Part shown: one piece after another, positions 34,527 to 44,100 of the stretch | Position numbering within the stretch: the first letter of the stretch is position 1 | Layout: each line of letters begins with the position of its first letter | Origin: an uncultured Alphaproteobacteria bacterium | Lineage (GTDB): Bacteria > Pseudomonadota > Alphaproteobacteria > HIMB59 | Direction of reading: 5' to 3' | Length of the DNA: 64,000 bases | NCBI GenBank assembly: GCA_902619375.1 | Contig: CACNEB010000004.1 | Location: 19,594 to 83,593 of the forward strand | Notes under the pieces: generated by a model | What the model saw: only the letters and a program-made list of their open reading frames with translations | What the model was told of the DNA's origin: nothing | The model's database searches: none | Position numbers and translations under genes: made by a program

Positions 34527-35291
34527 ATGAAAATACTTGAGTTAAATCAGTTAGAAAAAAAATTTGGTGAAAATAAAGTTTTAAAAGGCATTAATCTTGT
34601 AGCTAATAAAGGAGATGTTGTAAGTATTATTGGAAGTTCTGGTTCAGGAAAAAGTACTATGCTTCGCTGTGTAAATTTCCTTGAAACACCTGATAGCGGA
34701 ACCGTAAATGTTTGTGGTGAAATTATCGACTGTAGCGATGAAAATTTTAAAAAACCTAATAAGAATTTACAGTTGAAAATCACTTCAATTAGAAAAAAAT
34801 TGGGTATGGTTTTTCAAAGTTTCAATCTTTGGTCTCATATGAATATCTTAGATAACGTTACGGAAGCCCCGGTAAATGTTTTAGGAATAGATAAAGGTCT
34901 TGCAGAAGAAGAGGCAATGATCCTATTAAAAAAAGTTGGGATCGCTGACAAAGCTCAAGAATATCCTTCTCTTCTATCAGGAGGACAGCAACAAAGGGCA
35001 GCAATAGCTCGAGCGCTCGCCATTTCTCCAGAAATATTATTATTTGATGAACCGACATCATCTCTTGATCCAGAATTGGTAGATGAGGTCTTGTCTGTTA
35101 TACGCAATTTAGCCGAACAGGGTAAAACAATGTTAGTTGTAACTCATGAGATGGAGTTTGCTCGAAAAGTTTCAAATAATGTAATTTTTCTTCATGATGG
35201 TCTGGTAGAAGAGGAAGGACATCCTGACACAGTTTTCACAAATCCCCAATCAGAGCGTTGCAGAAATTTCTTATTTAATAGACGCGAATAA
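34527..35291 (+). CDS. Polar amino-acid ABC transporter ATPase (HisP/GlnQ type)
   Basis: Cytoplasmic ATPase for PAAT importers. Walker A GSSGSGKSTM, Q-loop MVFQSFNLWSHMNILDNV, signature LSGGQQQRAAIARAL, Walker B LLFDEPTSSLDPE and the switch His in VVTHEMEFARK. 254 residues is normal. It is the only ATPase near the two permeases and binding protein, which lie on the other strand beyond the bactofilins, so the system is split in two transcripts. Confidence 0.92.
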   Translation: MKILELNQLEKKFGENKVLKGINLVANKGDVVSIIGSSGSGKSTMLRCVNFLETPDSGTVNVCGEIIDCSDENFKKPNKNLQLKITSIRKKLGMVFQSFNLWSHMNILDNVTEAPVNVLGIDKGLAEEEAMILLKKVGIADKAQEYPSLLSGGQQQRAAIARALAISPEILLFDEPTSSLDPELVDEVLSVIRNLAEQGKTMLVVTHEMEFARKVSNNVIFLHDGLVEEEGHPDTVFTNPQSERCRNFLFNRRE

Positions 35292-35313
35292 TAATTTTTT
35301 ATAATTTATCACA

Positions 35314-35598
35314 GTGAATTCATTATTACTGTTCCTGGTAAGACTTCTAGACTTTTACACACTTATAGTATTTTTTTACGTAGTCGTATCTTGGTTGTTT
35401 CACTTTAACATATTAAATAGTCAAAATATTTTTTTGTGGCGAGTTTTTGAAAGTTTTAAAAAACTAACTGACCCTCCCTTAAACTATATAAGAAGATATT
35501 TACCAAATTTAGGCGGCTTAGATATTTCACCAGTGCTTTTAATACTAATAATTTACTTATTTAAAGATTTACTGATTGAGTATTGGCCAAGAGGATAA
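35314..35598 (+). CDS. YggT-family membrane protein
   Basis: Small two-helix inner-membrane protein. Opening LLLFLVRLLDFYTLIVFFYV, then FKKLTDPPLNYIRRYLPNLGGLDISPVLLILIIY, where the DPxLxxIRRxxPxxGGxDxSP motif defines YggT. 94 residues is typical. The start is GTG at 35314. It precedes folD by 19 bp. Function is unsettled in the family (osmotic and envelope roles have been proposed). Confidence 0.88.
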   Translation: MNSLLLFLVRLLDFYTLIVFFYVVVSWLFHFNILNSQNIFLWRVFESFKKLTDPPLNYIRRYLPNLGGLDISPVLLILIIYLFKDLLIEYWPRG

Positions 35599-35617
35599 TG
35601 ATAAGGAGAATAAAAAA

Positions 35618-36526
35618 ATGGCAGATATAATTGATGGAAAAGCTTTTGCAGCAAAAATTAGAGCTGAGGTAAAAGAAGACTCAGACAAATTAATCTCTCA
35701 AAAACAAGTAGATCCCTGTTTAGCAGTGGTGCTAGTAGGAGAAAATCCAGCAAGTAAGGTTTATGTGGGGCAAAAAACAAAAATGGCTGCAGAATGTAAT
35801 ATAAAAACTAAAGATTACAAATTAGATGCAAATACAGATCAAGAAACATTATTAAAATTGATAGATGAACTTAACAATGATGACTTCGTTCATGGTATTT
35901 TAGTACAATTACCTTTGCCTAAGCAGATTGATGAGAGAAAAGTGATTGATGCTATTGTTGTAGAAAAGGATGTTGATGGTTTTCATGCTATAAATGCAGG
36001 AAGACTTTCCATCGGGGGTGAAATGTTGAAAAAAGCTTTTATTCCATGCACACCTCTGGGTTCCCTTTTACTTTTGAAAGACCATGTAGAGGATTTAAAA
36101 GGTAAAAGTGCTGTTGTAATTGGTAGGTCAAATATAGTGGGCAAACCTATGTCACAACTTTTAATCGAAGAGTCATGTACTGTTACGGTAGTGCATTCCA
36201 AAACCAAAGAAATTGAAAAAGTTTGTTCACAAGCAGATATTATCGTAGCAGCCATTGGAAGGGCTGAAATGATTGACTCAGAATGGTTAAAGGATGGTGC
36301 GGTTGTTATTGATGTTGGCATAAACAGAATAGCTATTACAAAAGAGGACGGAAGTGAAGGAAGTAAGATAGTGGGTGACGTAGACTTTGAAAGTGCCTCC
36401 ACAAAAGCCTCAAAGATTACTCCTGTACCAGGTGGTGTTGGGCCGATGACTATTGCATGTCTACTAAGAAATACTGTAACATCAGCTTATCGTCATACTG
36501 GTCTTGAGGACCCAAGATCAAATTAA
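35618..36526 (+). CDS. folD: Methylenetetrahydrofolate dehydrogenase/cyclohydrolase
   Basis: Bifunctional one-carbon enzyme interconverting 5,10-methylene-, methenyl- and 10-formyl-THF. The start is set at 35618 (MADIIDGKAFAAKIR), because AAGGAG (35603-35608) precedes it; the frame extends 14 codons upstream into yggT without homology. Seen are YVGQKTKMA (catalytic Lys region), VHGILVQLPLPK, GRSNIVGKPMSQLL and TPVPGGVGPMT. 302 residues from this start is normal. Confidence 0.95.
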   Translation: MADIIDGKAFAAKIRAEVKEDSDKLISQKQVDPCLAVVLVGENPASKVYVGQKTKMAAECNIKTKDYKLDANTDQETLLKLIDELNNDDFVHGILVQLPLPKQIDERKVIDAIVVEKDVDGFHAINAGRLSIGGEMLKKAFIPCTPLGSLLLLKDHVEDLKGKSAVVIGRSNIVGKPMSQLLIEESCTVTVVHSKTKEIEKVCSQADIIVAAIGRAEMIDSEWLKDGAVVIDVGINRIAITKEDGSEGSKIVGDVDFESASTKASKITPVPGGVGPMTIACLLRNTVTSAYRHTGLEDPRSN

Positions 36527-36529
36527 AAA

Positions 36530-36874
36530 TTAAGTTTTTATTTTTCCTGAAATACTTGAACCAGGTGTTACGACATTTCCTTGCTCATCAACTATTACTG
36601 GACCGGAGACTGGATCAGTTACTCCCAATTCTGAACTGAGCTCCTCTAAAATATGTCTTATAGTGTCAAGATATGCGATCATTTGTTGGCGAGCATTGGC
36701 AAGACTATTTTCATCAACCCACTCAACAACGCTACAATAGGATCTCTCACCTGTCTTTATAACTTTACGGGTAATAACTCCATCAGGATTTGAAAACTTC
36801 TTCATTGAGTCAATAAAGGATTGTTCATTACCAGGTTTAACTTTGAAACGCACGACACTCAAAAATTTAGCCAT
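36530..36874 (-). CDS. Small protein with antibiotic-biosynthesis-monooxygenase-like (dimeric barrel) fold
   Basis: Not confidently recognised. The first ~90 residues (KFLSVVRFKVKPGNEQSFID, then a short loop, YCSVVEWVDENSLANAR) have the beta-alpha-beta pattern of ABM/ferredoxin-like dimeric barrels. A 25-residue Val/Pro/Gly/Ser tail follows (TDPVSGPVIVDEQGNVVTPG). 114 residues. It lies 3 bp from the convergent folD stop and 48 bp downstream of the M50 gene, so it may be a separate single gene. No function assigned. Confidence 0.6.
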   Translation of the reverse strand: MAKFLSVVRFKVKPGNEQSFIDSMKKFSNPDGVITRKVIKTGERSYCSVVEWVDENSLANARQQMIAYLDTIRHILEELSSELGVTDPVSGPVIVDEQGNVVTPGSSISGKIKT

Positions 36875-36922
36875 AGCTCATCCTATTAAAATTATTAAAT
36901 GAAAACATCATAATTCTTAGAC

Positions 36923-39025
36923 TTAAAAACTTATTTCTCTTATAAGGGTCGCAGATATTAGATTTAATATTTTATCAAAATAGGACTGGGGCTGAATACC
37001 TACATTTGCAAGACCTAAAACTTTCTTATCGGAAAAGATTATATTTTCCGACAATTTAAGGGTTACTTTATAATAGGACTTCTCAGATTGTATTCCTCCA
37101 CCAGGTTTTTCTCTCGCAGCTATAGGGCCGTTAAAAATAGATGTAACCGAAGGATAGAGACTAAAATCGTCTACTGGTGATTTGCTTATGGACACTACTT
37201 CTAAAGCAACCCTTGGCATTTCAATTGAATTAGGAACAAAAAAACTATTTTTAAACTCTTTAACCTTTGAAATATCATTTTCAGATAAAAAAGCTATGAC
37301 TTGAAATGACTCTTTATTTACAATTGACATAATTGGATCATCTTTATTTAGCCATTGATTTTTTTTTAATTCAATTAAACTTACAATCTCTCCTTTAAAT
37401 GGTGCAGTGATATTTAACGATGATTTAATTTTTTCTAAATTATTAATATTAGTTATGATTTTTTTTTCTTCACTTTTCATTATCATTAAATCTGATTTAT
37501 TTTGATCGCCCTCTAATGCATTGTTTATTTGAATTGAAATTAATTTTTTTTCTTCAAGAAGTTTTTGTATATCTGAATTAAGTAATGGCGAATTTAGTTT
37601 TATTAAGTCTGCTCCTAATTGTACAGATTGATTTTCTTTAATGTATATATCTGAAACTTGTGAATTTATTGATGGGTAAATTGTAATATATTCTTCTGAT
37701 TGATAAATTGCAGGAATGGACTGAGTATTTTTCCAAGGGTAGAATAAAATAAATGATAAGGTTCCTAAAATTAAAATTGTTCTAATTATACGAATATTTA
37801 AAAAGAAACTAGAGCGTAGTTTCCACCATTCTCTTAACTCTTTTAAAATAGGCAGTGCAATAAACCAAATAATTTCTACTACAAAAAGAAATATTCCTAA
37901 AATTTTGAATGCAAAAAAATAAACCAGTAAAGCTATTCCTATAAATAGGAAGAACCTGTAAATCCAAGTCGACCAGGCATAAATAGTAATTAAATTTTGG
38001 CGTTGTTGGCTCATATGCTCAGGAGGGCTAAGGCTCAATCCAAACAACCAATTTCGCAATTTCCATTTTGCAATAGCAAATGCTCTGGGCTGAAGGTTGT
38101 CTATTTTTATAAAATCAGCAAATACGTAATATCCATCAAACCTCATAAATGGGCTAATATTTATAAGAAGTGATGAAATCCATCCTGTCGTAGCAACGAA
38201 AAAAGCGGCACTTTTTAAAATTCCTGGATCAGACACTCCCCATACAAAAGTAGCCAGCAAGGCTAAATGTAGCTCTGTTGAAATTCCAGCAAAATTTATT
38301 GTCAGTCTTTTTTTATGATCTCTAAGCCTCCAAGCGTTTGTATTATCAGTGTATAAAAAAGGAAAAAAAACTAAAAACGCAATTCCCATTGAATTGACAT
38401 TACATCCAAAATTCTTAGCTGTGTAAGCATGGCCTAATTCATGAATTGCTTTTACACCTACTAATGCAATTGCGTAAAAAATTAATCCATTAAAATTGAA
38501 GAAATACAAAAAAGTAGATAAAAATTCATCCCAGCTTTGAATAACAAAATAAATTCCAATAATACCAAAAAAATAAATTATTGATCTAAAAAGTTTTTTT
38601 CCAAAAAGCTTAGCTATATTTATTGTTCTGTCTAAAAAAGGATCTGGCTTAATTAAAGGTATTTTAAAAAAAAGATAATTATGAATTAAATTTAAAAACC
38701 AATGCTTTTTTTTAGCCTGATGTTGAGCTAGTAATAGTTTAACATCTTCTGAACTTGAGTGAGTTATTAAACTATTAACCTTTAAAAAATTTATAAAATC
38801 ATCTAACTCCTCCTCCTCGATTGAAACCCCCTTAGCTTCTACTTTTTCAATAAACTGTTTTGAGTCTACTCCTGCAATCCAATGTCTCAGTATTCGAAAA
38901 GCAGTTAAACCTAATGTAAAATATTTATTTCTTAAATTATCATAAATCAGCCATGATGGAGAACCATCCTCCATAGGAGTTCCTGGTAAAAGTTGAAGGT
39001 CTTGTCTTATTGATGGAGTAATCAT
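36923..39025 (-). CDS. PqqD-like / M50 site-2-type metalloprotease / HlyD fusion protein
   Basis: Three parts. Residues ~20-90 form a PqqD-like winged helix (LIYDNLRNKYFTLGLTAF). Residues ~110-410 form a polytopic M50 core with zinc motif HELGH (195-199) and the distal NISPFMRFDGYY (~288-299), the usual NxxPxxxxDG site with a third ligand Asp. From ~450 comes a periplasmic biotinyl-lipoyl/HlyD-like half (YPSINSQVSDIYIKENQSVQ, then a coiled coil, then TAPFKGEIV). 700 residues, full length. It follows the GAF-HlyD gene with no gap. The zinc motifs are intact, so it may cut or chaperone membrane-engaged substrates; its role with the giant surface protein is inferred from context. Confidence 0.82.
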   Translation of the reverse strand: MITPSIRQDLQLLPGTPMEDGSPSWLIYDNLRNKYFTLGLTAFRILRHWIAGVDSKQFIEKVEAKGVSIEEEELDDFINFLKVNSLITHSSSEDVKLLLAQHQAKKKHWFLNLIHNYLFFKIPLIKPDPFLDRTINIAKLFGKKLFRSIIYFFGIIGIYFVIQSWDEFLSTFLYFFNFNGLIFYAIALVGVKAIHELGHAYTAKNFGCNVNSMGIAFLVFFPFLYTDNTNAWRLRDHKKRLTINFAGISTELHLALLATFVWGVSDPGILKSAAFFVATTGWISSLLINISPFMRFDGYYVFADFIKIDNLQPRAFAIAKWKLRNWLFGLSLSPPEHMSQQRQNLITIYAWSTWIYRFFLFIGIALLVYFFAFKILGIFLFVVEIIWFIALPILKELREWWKLRSSFFLNIRIIRTILILGTLSFILFYPWKNTQSIPAIYQSEEYITIYPSINSQVSDIYIKENQSVQLGADLIKLNSPLLNSDIQKLLEEKKLISIQINNALEGDQNKSDLMIMKSEEKKIITNINNLEKIKSSLNITAPFKGEIVSLIELKKNQWLNKDDPIMSIVNKESFQVIAFLSENDISKVKEFKNSFFVPNSIEMPRVALEVVSISKSPVDDFSLYPSVTSIFNGPIAAREKPGGGIQSEKSYYKVTLKLSENIIFSDKKVLGLANVGIQPQSYFDKILNLISATLIREISF

Positions 39026-40360
39026 TTAGATACCAAGTGTTTGTCGAACAAAAATAATTGGTTTTCTAAATAAGTAAAAAAATAGTTTCACCTCTTCACC
39101 GAAAATTTTTGCAGTTCCTCTGAGTCCAATTCTTGGAGAGTTTTTGGCCGTAAGAATTTCCGCTGTTACTCGGTAAGCTAGAGTGTTCTCACTGGTAAGT
39201 TCAGGCTCATAAGAAAATTTTGAAACCTTTGCAGGAACAACATTTAGTGGATCAGAGTCTAAAAAAACGTTTATTTCTGCGTCTTTTTTGACTGTTATAG
39301 CATCTTTTACTGGCATCATTATCTCGACAACAACATTCGATGGGTCAGCAATAACCATTATTGTCTCTCCTACCTTAAAAGGCTTGCCTATAAGAAGTGA
39401 TTTATCCTTGATAACTGCAATTCCATCAGCGGGAGAATTGATCGTAGATTCATCTAATAGATACTTCTGATAACTTAAGGTTTGTTCTACAAGTTTAATT
39501 TTACTCTGAAGTTGACTGACCATCGCTTTGTCCTCTTTACTTTGAAAAGAAGACTGTTTTGCCTGAAGTAATTCTGTTTCAATTACTTTTAATTCTTGGA
39601 AGGCTAAATCGTAATCGTTTTGTAAACCTGTTTTTTCAAAAGATATTAATGTAGTTCCAATATCAACTTCATCATTATTTTGAATAAAAACTTCTTTTAT
39701 GACGCCTTCAATAGGAGCATTTATAACATAGGGATCTTTTGGGACAATTTCTGATTTGCCAACAGTTGAAAGAGAAATTGGAATGAACATACTAGCGATA
39801 AGTCCCGCTATAATTAAAAATTGAAACCATGTATTTTTAAAAACTTTAATTGTGCTTTCAAAAAAATTATTTTCTTTGAGCGATCCCATCGCGTGTCCAA
39901 TAGATGAGCTCAGGTGTCTAATGTACTCGATATCTTGCTCTTCCCAATTTTCATCTCTTGCAAGAAGCAATGCTGCTTGAGGGCCTTTTTGATTTGAAAA
40001 ACAAGGAACCCATAAAAGTTTATCTGGAATTGGATTTTCACCTTTAGCAGGGATTAATGAGTCTTTTTCGATTGTAAATGGATGTGTATCAGGAGATCCC
40101 TCTTTTAATTTTTCTCTAATTATTTTCTGAGCTAATATAGTTGTCGAAGAAGTTTGTTCTACAACTGCTATGTCAGAAATAGCATCAATCTTAAATTTAT
40201 TTGAGTTTGCCCATTCTCCAAAAAAAGCAAAGACAAAAGGGGTTATGTTTCTTAGTTCGTTTGTAACTGTATATCTGATTTCTACAAAAGACTTTGCTTC
40301 ACGTAATTTTTTTTCAAACGTGAAAATCCTTGCTAAACGATTTAATTGGTCTTGACTCAA
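39026..40360 (-). CDS. GAF-domain HlyD-family adaptor protein
   Basis: A cytoplasmic GAF-like region (about 1-155: TNELRNITPFVFAFFGEW, RHLSSSIGHAMGS) leads to a membrane helix (FLIIAGLIASMFIPISL, ~177-193). A periplasmic adaptor part follows with a lipoyl half-motif (INAPIEGVIKEVFIQNND), coiled-coil hairpin (~255-300), second half (INSPADGIAVIK) and beta-barrel. 444 residues. A sensory domain fused to an adaptor is unusual for classical type I systems. It overlaps the upstream adaptor gene by 4 bp and abuts the M50 gene, so the three are co-translated. Confidence 0.8.
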   Translation of the reverse strand: MSQDQLNRLARIFTFEKKLREAKSFVEIRYTVTNELRNITPFVFAFFGEWANSNKFKIDAISDIAVVEQTSSTTILAQKIIREKLKEGSPDTHPFTIEKDSLIPAKGENPIPDKLLWVPCFSNQKGPQAALLLARDENWEEQDIEYIRHLSSSIGHAMGSLKENNFFESTIKVFKNTWFQFLIIAGLIASMFIPISLSTVGKSEIVPKDPYVINAPIEGVIKEVFIQNNDEVDIGTTLISFEKTGLQNDYDLAFQELKVIETELLQAKQSSFQSKEDKAMVSQLQSKIKLVEQTLSYQKYLLDESTINSPADGIAVIKDKSLLIGKPFKVGETIMVIADPSNVVVEIMMPVKDAITVKKDAEINVFLDSDPLNVVPAKVSKFSYEPELTSENTLAYRVTAEILTAKNSPRIGLRGTAKIFGEEVKLFFYLFRKPIIFVRQTLGI

Positions 40361-41103
40361 AATACAACTCGCCCACTCATTCCAGGCAGAAGGGCAGAGC
40401 TAGCGTTTGTAATAGTACCTTTTAGTTGAATTGTTTGGCTTACAGCATCAACATTTGCACCAATTCCACTTATAGAGGCATTGAATTCTTCTTGTATTTC
40501 ATCGATATAAACAGTGATTGGATGGCCTATTGTTAGCCAAGAAACCCATTCACTAGATACTACCATTTCTAATTCAAGGACATCAGTTTTTATAATCTTC
40601 ATTAATTCAACTTGAGGCTGTATCGACTCAAATGCGTTTACCACAACTTCCTCAACCGCACCATCAAAAGGCGCTCTAATTTCACATCTCTCTACATTTA
40701 GTTCAGCAATACGTAATTCTGATTTTGCCTTCTCATACTCTGATATAGAGAGTTCAAGTTCATATTTTCCAATTGATCTCATCTGTAACATCTGTTCATC
40801 ACTTTTTAGTTTGATCAATGCACTATTTTCATTGGCTCTAACTACATCTTTTTGTGCTTCATATAAACTACAATCGAATTGAATAAGTAAATCTCCTTTT
40901 TTAAATCTTTCCATTTCTTTTACAGAAATACTAGTAATACGAGCGGCCAATTCACTGGAAAGAACAGCTTCTTGTGATGCAACCACTAAAGCTCTTGATT
41001 CCCTAACTTCTGCTTTAGAGGAAACAGTAAATAGGAGAGATAAAATGATTATTTTAACCAGAAACTTTAACAAGTTTATCTCCATAATTTTCATGACCTT
41101 CAT
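40357..41103 (-). CDS. Periplasmic adaptor (HlyD/RND-MFP type), small
   Basis: A signal peptide or anchor (LLKFLVKIIILSLLFTVSSKA) then a compact adaptor: lipoyl half SSELAARITSISVKEMERFK, coiled coil (QKDVVRANENSALIKLKSDE), lipoyl half CEIRAPFDGAVEEVVVNAFE, and a barrel ending GMSGRVVF. 248 residues is short because no membrane-proximal domain follows. It starts about 50 bp inside the end of the giant surface-protein gene (ATGs at 41103, 41094 and 41085), implying translational coupling. No RND pump or ABC exporter is adjacent. Confidence 0.82.
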   Translation of the reverse strand: MKVMKIMEINLLKFLVKIIILSLLFTVSSKAEVRESRALVVASQEAVLSSELAARITSISVKEMERFKKGDLLIQFDCSLYEAQKDVVRANENSALIKLKSDEQMLQMRSIGKYELELSISEYEKAKSELRIAELNVERCEIRAPFDGAVEEVVVNAFESIQPQVELMKIIKTDVLELEMVVSSEWVSWLTIGHPITVYIDEIQEEFNASISGIGANVDAVSQTIQLKGTITNASSALLPGMSGRVVF

Positions 41104-44100
41104 AATGTAAATCTAATTGCTCTTGAAGTGTTGCAAATTTAATAAGTTTTTCATCTGTTTCAAGATTTTGTGTATTTAAAACAATAGAGTCTTGAGAAGT
41201 GGCCTCATCAATTTCTCCTGGAATAGTTGGTATATCAATAAGACTTGACTGATCGTCTGTGTTTGGTGTTTGGTTTTCATTATTGATTGATTCATTCGGG
41301 TTAAGAGTATTATTTATAATCGACCCATCTTCTAAATCATTTTGTGTGTCAAGTAATATTTGTCCTTTTTCATCAACAGTAACTTCGGTTTTTAAAGCTG
41401 CACTTCGGTCTATGAAAGGCTCGAGGTCGCGTTTTAAGGCTTTATCCTGACTAACAGAGTTCCTATCTAGAGTAACATTAATCTCTCTTGTGCTATTATC
41501 ATTATCGATTGCTATCACCTTGACATCGATTGAGTAAATATTTTGAGGAAACTGAACGATCGTCTGACCTGTTGATGGATCAACACGTATCCAGCTTGGG
41601 AGAGAGGAGCCATCCTCTAAGGTTCCTGTGTATTGTTTCACATTAAGCCTATAATCATCTCCAATAGCAAATCCTAATAAAGTATTTTCATTTATTCCAG
41701 GCCTTCCACTTTGATCAATATTTAAATCTTCAACAGCAACATCGATTACCTTCATACCACCATTGAATGTGTATTCCTTGACTAGGGAGCCTAAATTTAC
41801 TCTCACCGCAAGATCAGCTATTTGGTCATTAACTTTAGGTGTTTCAAACGTTACTGTTTTATCAGCAATTGCAGCTTCTAATGTTTTTTGCTTCACAATC
41901 AGTGGTGGAGTTGGTGCTTCACCAGGCTTTCCGGGCTTTCCGATGATTATTGTAAATGTTTGTTGAGTTGATAGGTTACCTCCATCTGTTGCGGTTACCG
42001 TAAAAGTATAAGTGCCCTCAGTAAGACGGCCTCTGATCCTCCCTGCATCGTTAACAGTTAGACCAGCTGGTAAACCACCATAACTATAAGTTAGTGTTCC
42101 GTAAGTGCTACTGCTTGGATCTGGATCATCAAAGAAAAGTTTTGATTGAATGACAATCCTATTATTTTCAGCACCCCTAAATGTAGGAGCTGTTGAAGAA
42201 GTAGGAGCGTCATTGATACCAGTTACTGTAACAGCTAATTGTGCTGTATCAGTGCTCGATCCGTTTGAGATAGTATAAGTAAAATAATCTATAGCCGTAG
42301 TATCTGGGGTCAGTATGTCTGCTCCATCTTGGTCTGCAACATATGAGTAAGTACCGTCTGAGTTGAGTGTTAGTGTTCCGTAAGTGCCTTTTAAAGAAGA
42401 TCCCACCGTGCCACTTGTACCAGTACCTGCTTCTGTTCCTGTTCTTACAGCAGAAATTGTTGCATCTGCGCTCTCATCAGCATCACTTCCACTATCAGTA
42501 TCATTTGACAATAGACCGGAGCCTTTATTTCCAACACTTAGAGTATTACCATCTGTAACACTTCCAGTATCATTATTTCCAACAACCTCATTATTTTGAC
42601 CACTAACTGTAATGGTAATTGTTGCTGTATCAGTTGCTGTTCCATCGGATACAGTATAAGTAAAGACATCTATCTCAGAAGAGCCATCGGCTATATTATC
42701 AGCTGCAGCTTGATCAGCTGTGTAAGTGTAAGATCCATCAGCGCCAACAGTTAATGTTCCATAAGTACCTACTATTTGAGTACCATTGCTCTCATAAGTT
42801 GAGCTTGAGGCAACAGTGCCTGAATTGCCATTTGAGTGAGATATATTTGTTACCGTCAATGAAGAGGAGTCATCAACGTCTGCATCGGTATCATCATTTA
42901 ATAAATCGTTCTGAGCTGCTGTTTTTGTAACAGTTTCATCCTCATTCACAGAGTCAGTATCATCTACCCCGACTGGATCATCATTAATACCAGTTACTGT
43001 AATTGTCAATGTTGCTGTGTCAGTAGCTGTTCCATCAGAAACTGTATAGGTGAAGACGTCGGGTACTGTATCACCAGCATCTAAGGCATCAGCTTTTGCT
43101 TGATCTGCTGTGTATTTATATGCTCCATTAGATCCAATCACCAATGTACCATAAGCGCCTGTCACAGATGTGCCATTAAGATGTGTAGTACCAGATGAAA
43201 CGTTTGACTCTGATCCGGAGTCAGGTTGAATTTTTGTAACAGTTAAATTGGCGGGGTCGTCATCGTCAGCGTCTGTATCATCATCTAAAACATCATCTTG
43301 AATAGCTAACTTAGTGACGCTAGAGTCCTCATCAACACTATCGGTGTCATCAACAGCTACAGGGGTGTCATTGACACCCGTTACAGTTATTGTCAATGTT
43401 GCTGTATCAGTTGCTGTTCCATCAGAAACTGTATAGGTGAAGATGTCGTTTGCTGTATCACCTGCATCTAAATCATCAGCTGCACTTTGATCAGCGACAT
43501 AAGTATAAGATCCATTTGAATTAAGAGTTAGTGTTCCGTAAGTACCAGTTAAAGCAGATCCAACAGTGCCGCTATTACCCGTTCCATCCTCTGCCCCAGT
43601 TCTAATAGCAGAAACTGTAAGAGAGGCTGAGTCATCTGCATCTGTATCATCATTTAAAACATCATTTTGTGAAGCGGTTTTAGAGACAGTTTCATCCTCG
43701 TTCACACTATCGGTGTCATCAACAGCTACTGGAGCATCATTTACACCAGTAATATTGATTGTCAGTAATGCTGTCGCGGTTGCAGAATTTTCATCGGTTA
43801 GCGTATAAGTAAAGACATCACTTGCAGGATCATTAGCATCTAAATCATCAGCTGCAGTTTGATCGGCTGTGTAAGTATAAGAACCATCAGCTCCAACTGT
43901 TAAGGTACCATAAGTACCGACTATTTGTGTGCCACTACTGCTATAAGTCGAACCCGAAGAAACAGTTCCAGAGTTACCATTTGTATGCGATATATTAGTA
44001 ACTGTTAGCGAAGCATCTGTATCAGCATCTGTATCATCATTTAACACGTCTTCCTCAGATCCCGTTTTAGTAACAGTAGCATCTTCGTTCACACTATCGG

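Noticed and set aside
34527..35291. The nearby ABC ATPase as energiser of the export cluster.
   Set aside because: It is a soluble HisP/GlnQ-type ATPase with no fused membrane domain, and it matches the amino-acid permeases and binding protein beside it.
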